Assembly: GCA_046160725.1 (NCBI GenBank)
Contig: JBJXHB010000115.1
Location: forward strand, 1-6,638
DNA from: JBJXHB01 sp046160725
GTDB taxonomy: Bacteria; Pseudomonadota; Gammaproteobacteria; Burkholderiales; Burkholderiaceae_C
Direction: 5' to 3'
DNA length: 6,638 nt
The translations under genes were made by a program, and so were the position numbers. Below the pieces are notes generated by a model. That model did not search any database and was not told where the DNA came from. It saw only the letters and a list, made by a program, of their open reading frames with translations. Shown one piece after another: positions 6,131-6,638 of this stretch (its first letter is position 1; each line of letters opens with the position of its first letter).

Positions 6131-6151
6131 CCAGTGAGCGCAGCTTACTGG
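6131..6151 (+). promoter_or_regulatory. Predicted hairpin enclosing the livM start codon
   Basis: CCAGTGAGC (6131-6139) pairs with GCTTACTGG (6143-6151) through nine base pairs, one of them a G-U wobble in RNA, around the 3-base loop GCA. The GTG start (6134-6136) is inside the left arm. Such a structure would limit initiation unless an arriving ribosome melts it, fitting the overlapping mini-ORF that ends here. The complementarity is seen directly; function is inferred. Confidence 0.45.
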
Positions 6152-6638
6152 CGCCGCGCCATGAACACCGGTGCCGGTGCCGTGCGGCCGCGCCTGCCTG
6201 CCGCCACCGCACCGGTCGCTGTCGCGCCCGACCCCTATGCGCAGAGCGACGCGCCGCGTTGGCTGAAGTACCTGTGGCGCCAGCTGTCGGCGCGCCATGT
6301 CTTCGTTGGCCTGTTTGTCCTGCTGTTCCCGTTCTTTGCCACACCGTTCTTCACCTTCCAGGTCGCCGGCCAGGCCCTGGCGCTGGGCCTGATCGCGCTG
6401 TCGCTGACCTTCCTGGGCGGCTACGGCGGCATGATCTCGCTGGCCCAGCTCACCGTGGGTGGCGTGGCCGGCTATGCGGTGTCCATCCTCGGCACCAGCG
6501 GCGCTGCAGGCCAGGCCACCAGCCTGGGCTGGCCGTGGTGGGTGGCGGTGCTGTTCGCGCTGGCGATCGCCGTCGTCTGCGCGACGCTGATCGGCTGGCT
6601 TTCGGTGCGCCCCGAAGGCATCTACACGATCATGATCA
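6134..6638 (+). CDS. livM: Branched-chain amino acid-type ABC transporter permease, LivM family (C-terminus cut by window edge)
   Basis: The first 168 residues of a second membrane permease are present; LivM proteins usually exceed 300, so roughly half is missing at the right edge. A hydrophilic N-terminal tail of about 54 residues, rich in Ala, Pro and Arg, precedes the first membrane segment (about 55-75). Further segments lie near 78-95, 100-120 and 134-156. Typical LivM features are the ALALGLIALSLTFLGGYGG stretch (81-99), MISLAQLTVGGVAGYAV (100-116) and the soluble turn SVRPEGIYTIMI (157-168) leading into the next helix. GTG at 6134 is chosen because GGAGGT lies seven bases upstream and an in-frame stop at 6128 excludes longer forms; ATG 6161, giving a product nine residues shorter, is the alternative. 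It would form the membrane channel with the LivH-type protein. The 58-base gap is the longest in the operon and holds predicted RNA structure and a mini-ORF. Confidence 0.88.
   Translation, partial: MSAAYWRRAMNTGAGAVRPRLPAATAPVAVAPDPYAQSDAPRWLKYLWRQLSARHVFVGLFVLLFPFFATPFFTFQVAGQALALGLIALSLTFLGGYGGMISLAQLTVGGVAGYAVSILGTSGAAGQATSLGWPWWVAVLFALAIAVVCATLIGWLSVRPEGIYTIMI

Larger units (their letters stand above)
6072..6137 (+). other. 21-codon mini-ORF bridging livH and livM
   Basis: ATG at 6072-6074 overlaps the livH stop as ATGA (6072-6075). The frame stays open for 21 codons (beginning MSAPGRSQ, ending RRFDQ) and stops with TGA at 6135-6137, overlapping the livM GTG start as GTGA (6134-6137). 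It spans the whole livH-livM gap and contains the strong GGAGGT at 6121-6126. It has the same end-to-end geometry as the mini-ORF upstream of livH. It may feed terminating ribosomes into livM and melt the RNA structure covering that start. No protein function is suggested. Confidence 0.35.

Overview
The window is very GC-rich and densely coding. It carries no insertion sequence, tRNA, rRNA or CRISPR array. Gene content, GC-rich codon use and the pairing of a TetR regulator with a catabolic operon and a branched-chain-type ABC importer suggest a high-GC proteobacterium, most likely of the Burkholderiales (inference; no phylogenetic marker is present).

Layout: (1) 1-633, minus strand: a TetR/AcrR-family regulator whose last residues run off the left edge. 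(2) 634-798: a 165-bp divergent control region with overlapping back-to-back promoter candidates and a GAGAC-N4-GTCTC inverted repeat, the probable operator. (3) 799-6638, plus strand: a tightly packed operon. It encodes a fumarylacetoacetate-hydrolase-family enzyme, an alpha/beta hydrolase, two tandem paralogous metal-dependent amidohydrolases, a LivH-type permease and the start of a LivM-type permease that runs off the right edge. Gaps between genes are 1, 23, 20, 34 and 58 bp, and no terminator is visible, so one transcript is expected.

The genes read as a small-molecule uptake and breakdown system. The LivHM-type permeases would import a substrate, with the ATPases and binding protein presumably to the right. 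One or both amidohydrolases would open an amide, lactam or similar C-N bond. The alpha/beta hydrolase and FAH-family enzyme would process the resulting ester, lactone or 2-oxo acid. The TetR protein probably represses the operon and responds to the substrate or an intermediate. The substrate cannot be read from the sequence, and I do not recognise the cluster as a described pathway.

Two details stand out beyond the gene list. The two amidohydrolases are a diverged tandem duplication with every metal ligand kept in both copies, and they differ mainly in loops expected to line the substrate pocket. The junctions into livH and livM are each bridged exactly by a mini-ORF (13 and 21 codons) that overlaps the upstream stop as ATGA and the downstream start as ATGA or GTGA. 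The livM start codon also lies inside a predicted 9-bp RNA hairpin. Together these suggest translational coupling of the transporter genes to the enzyme genes.
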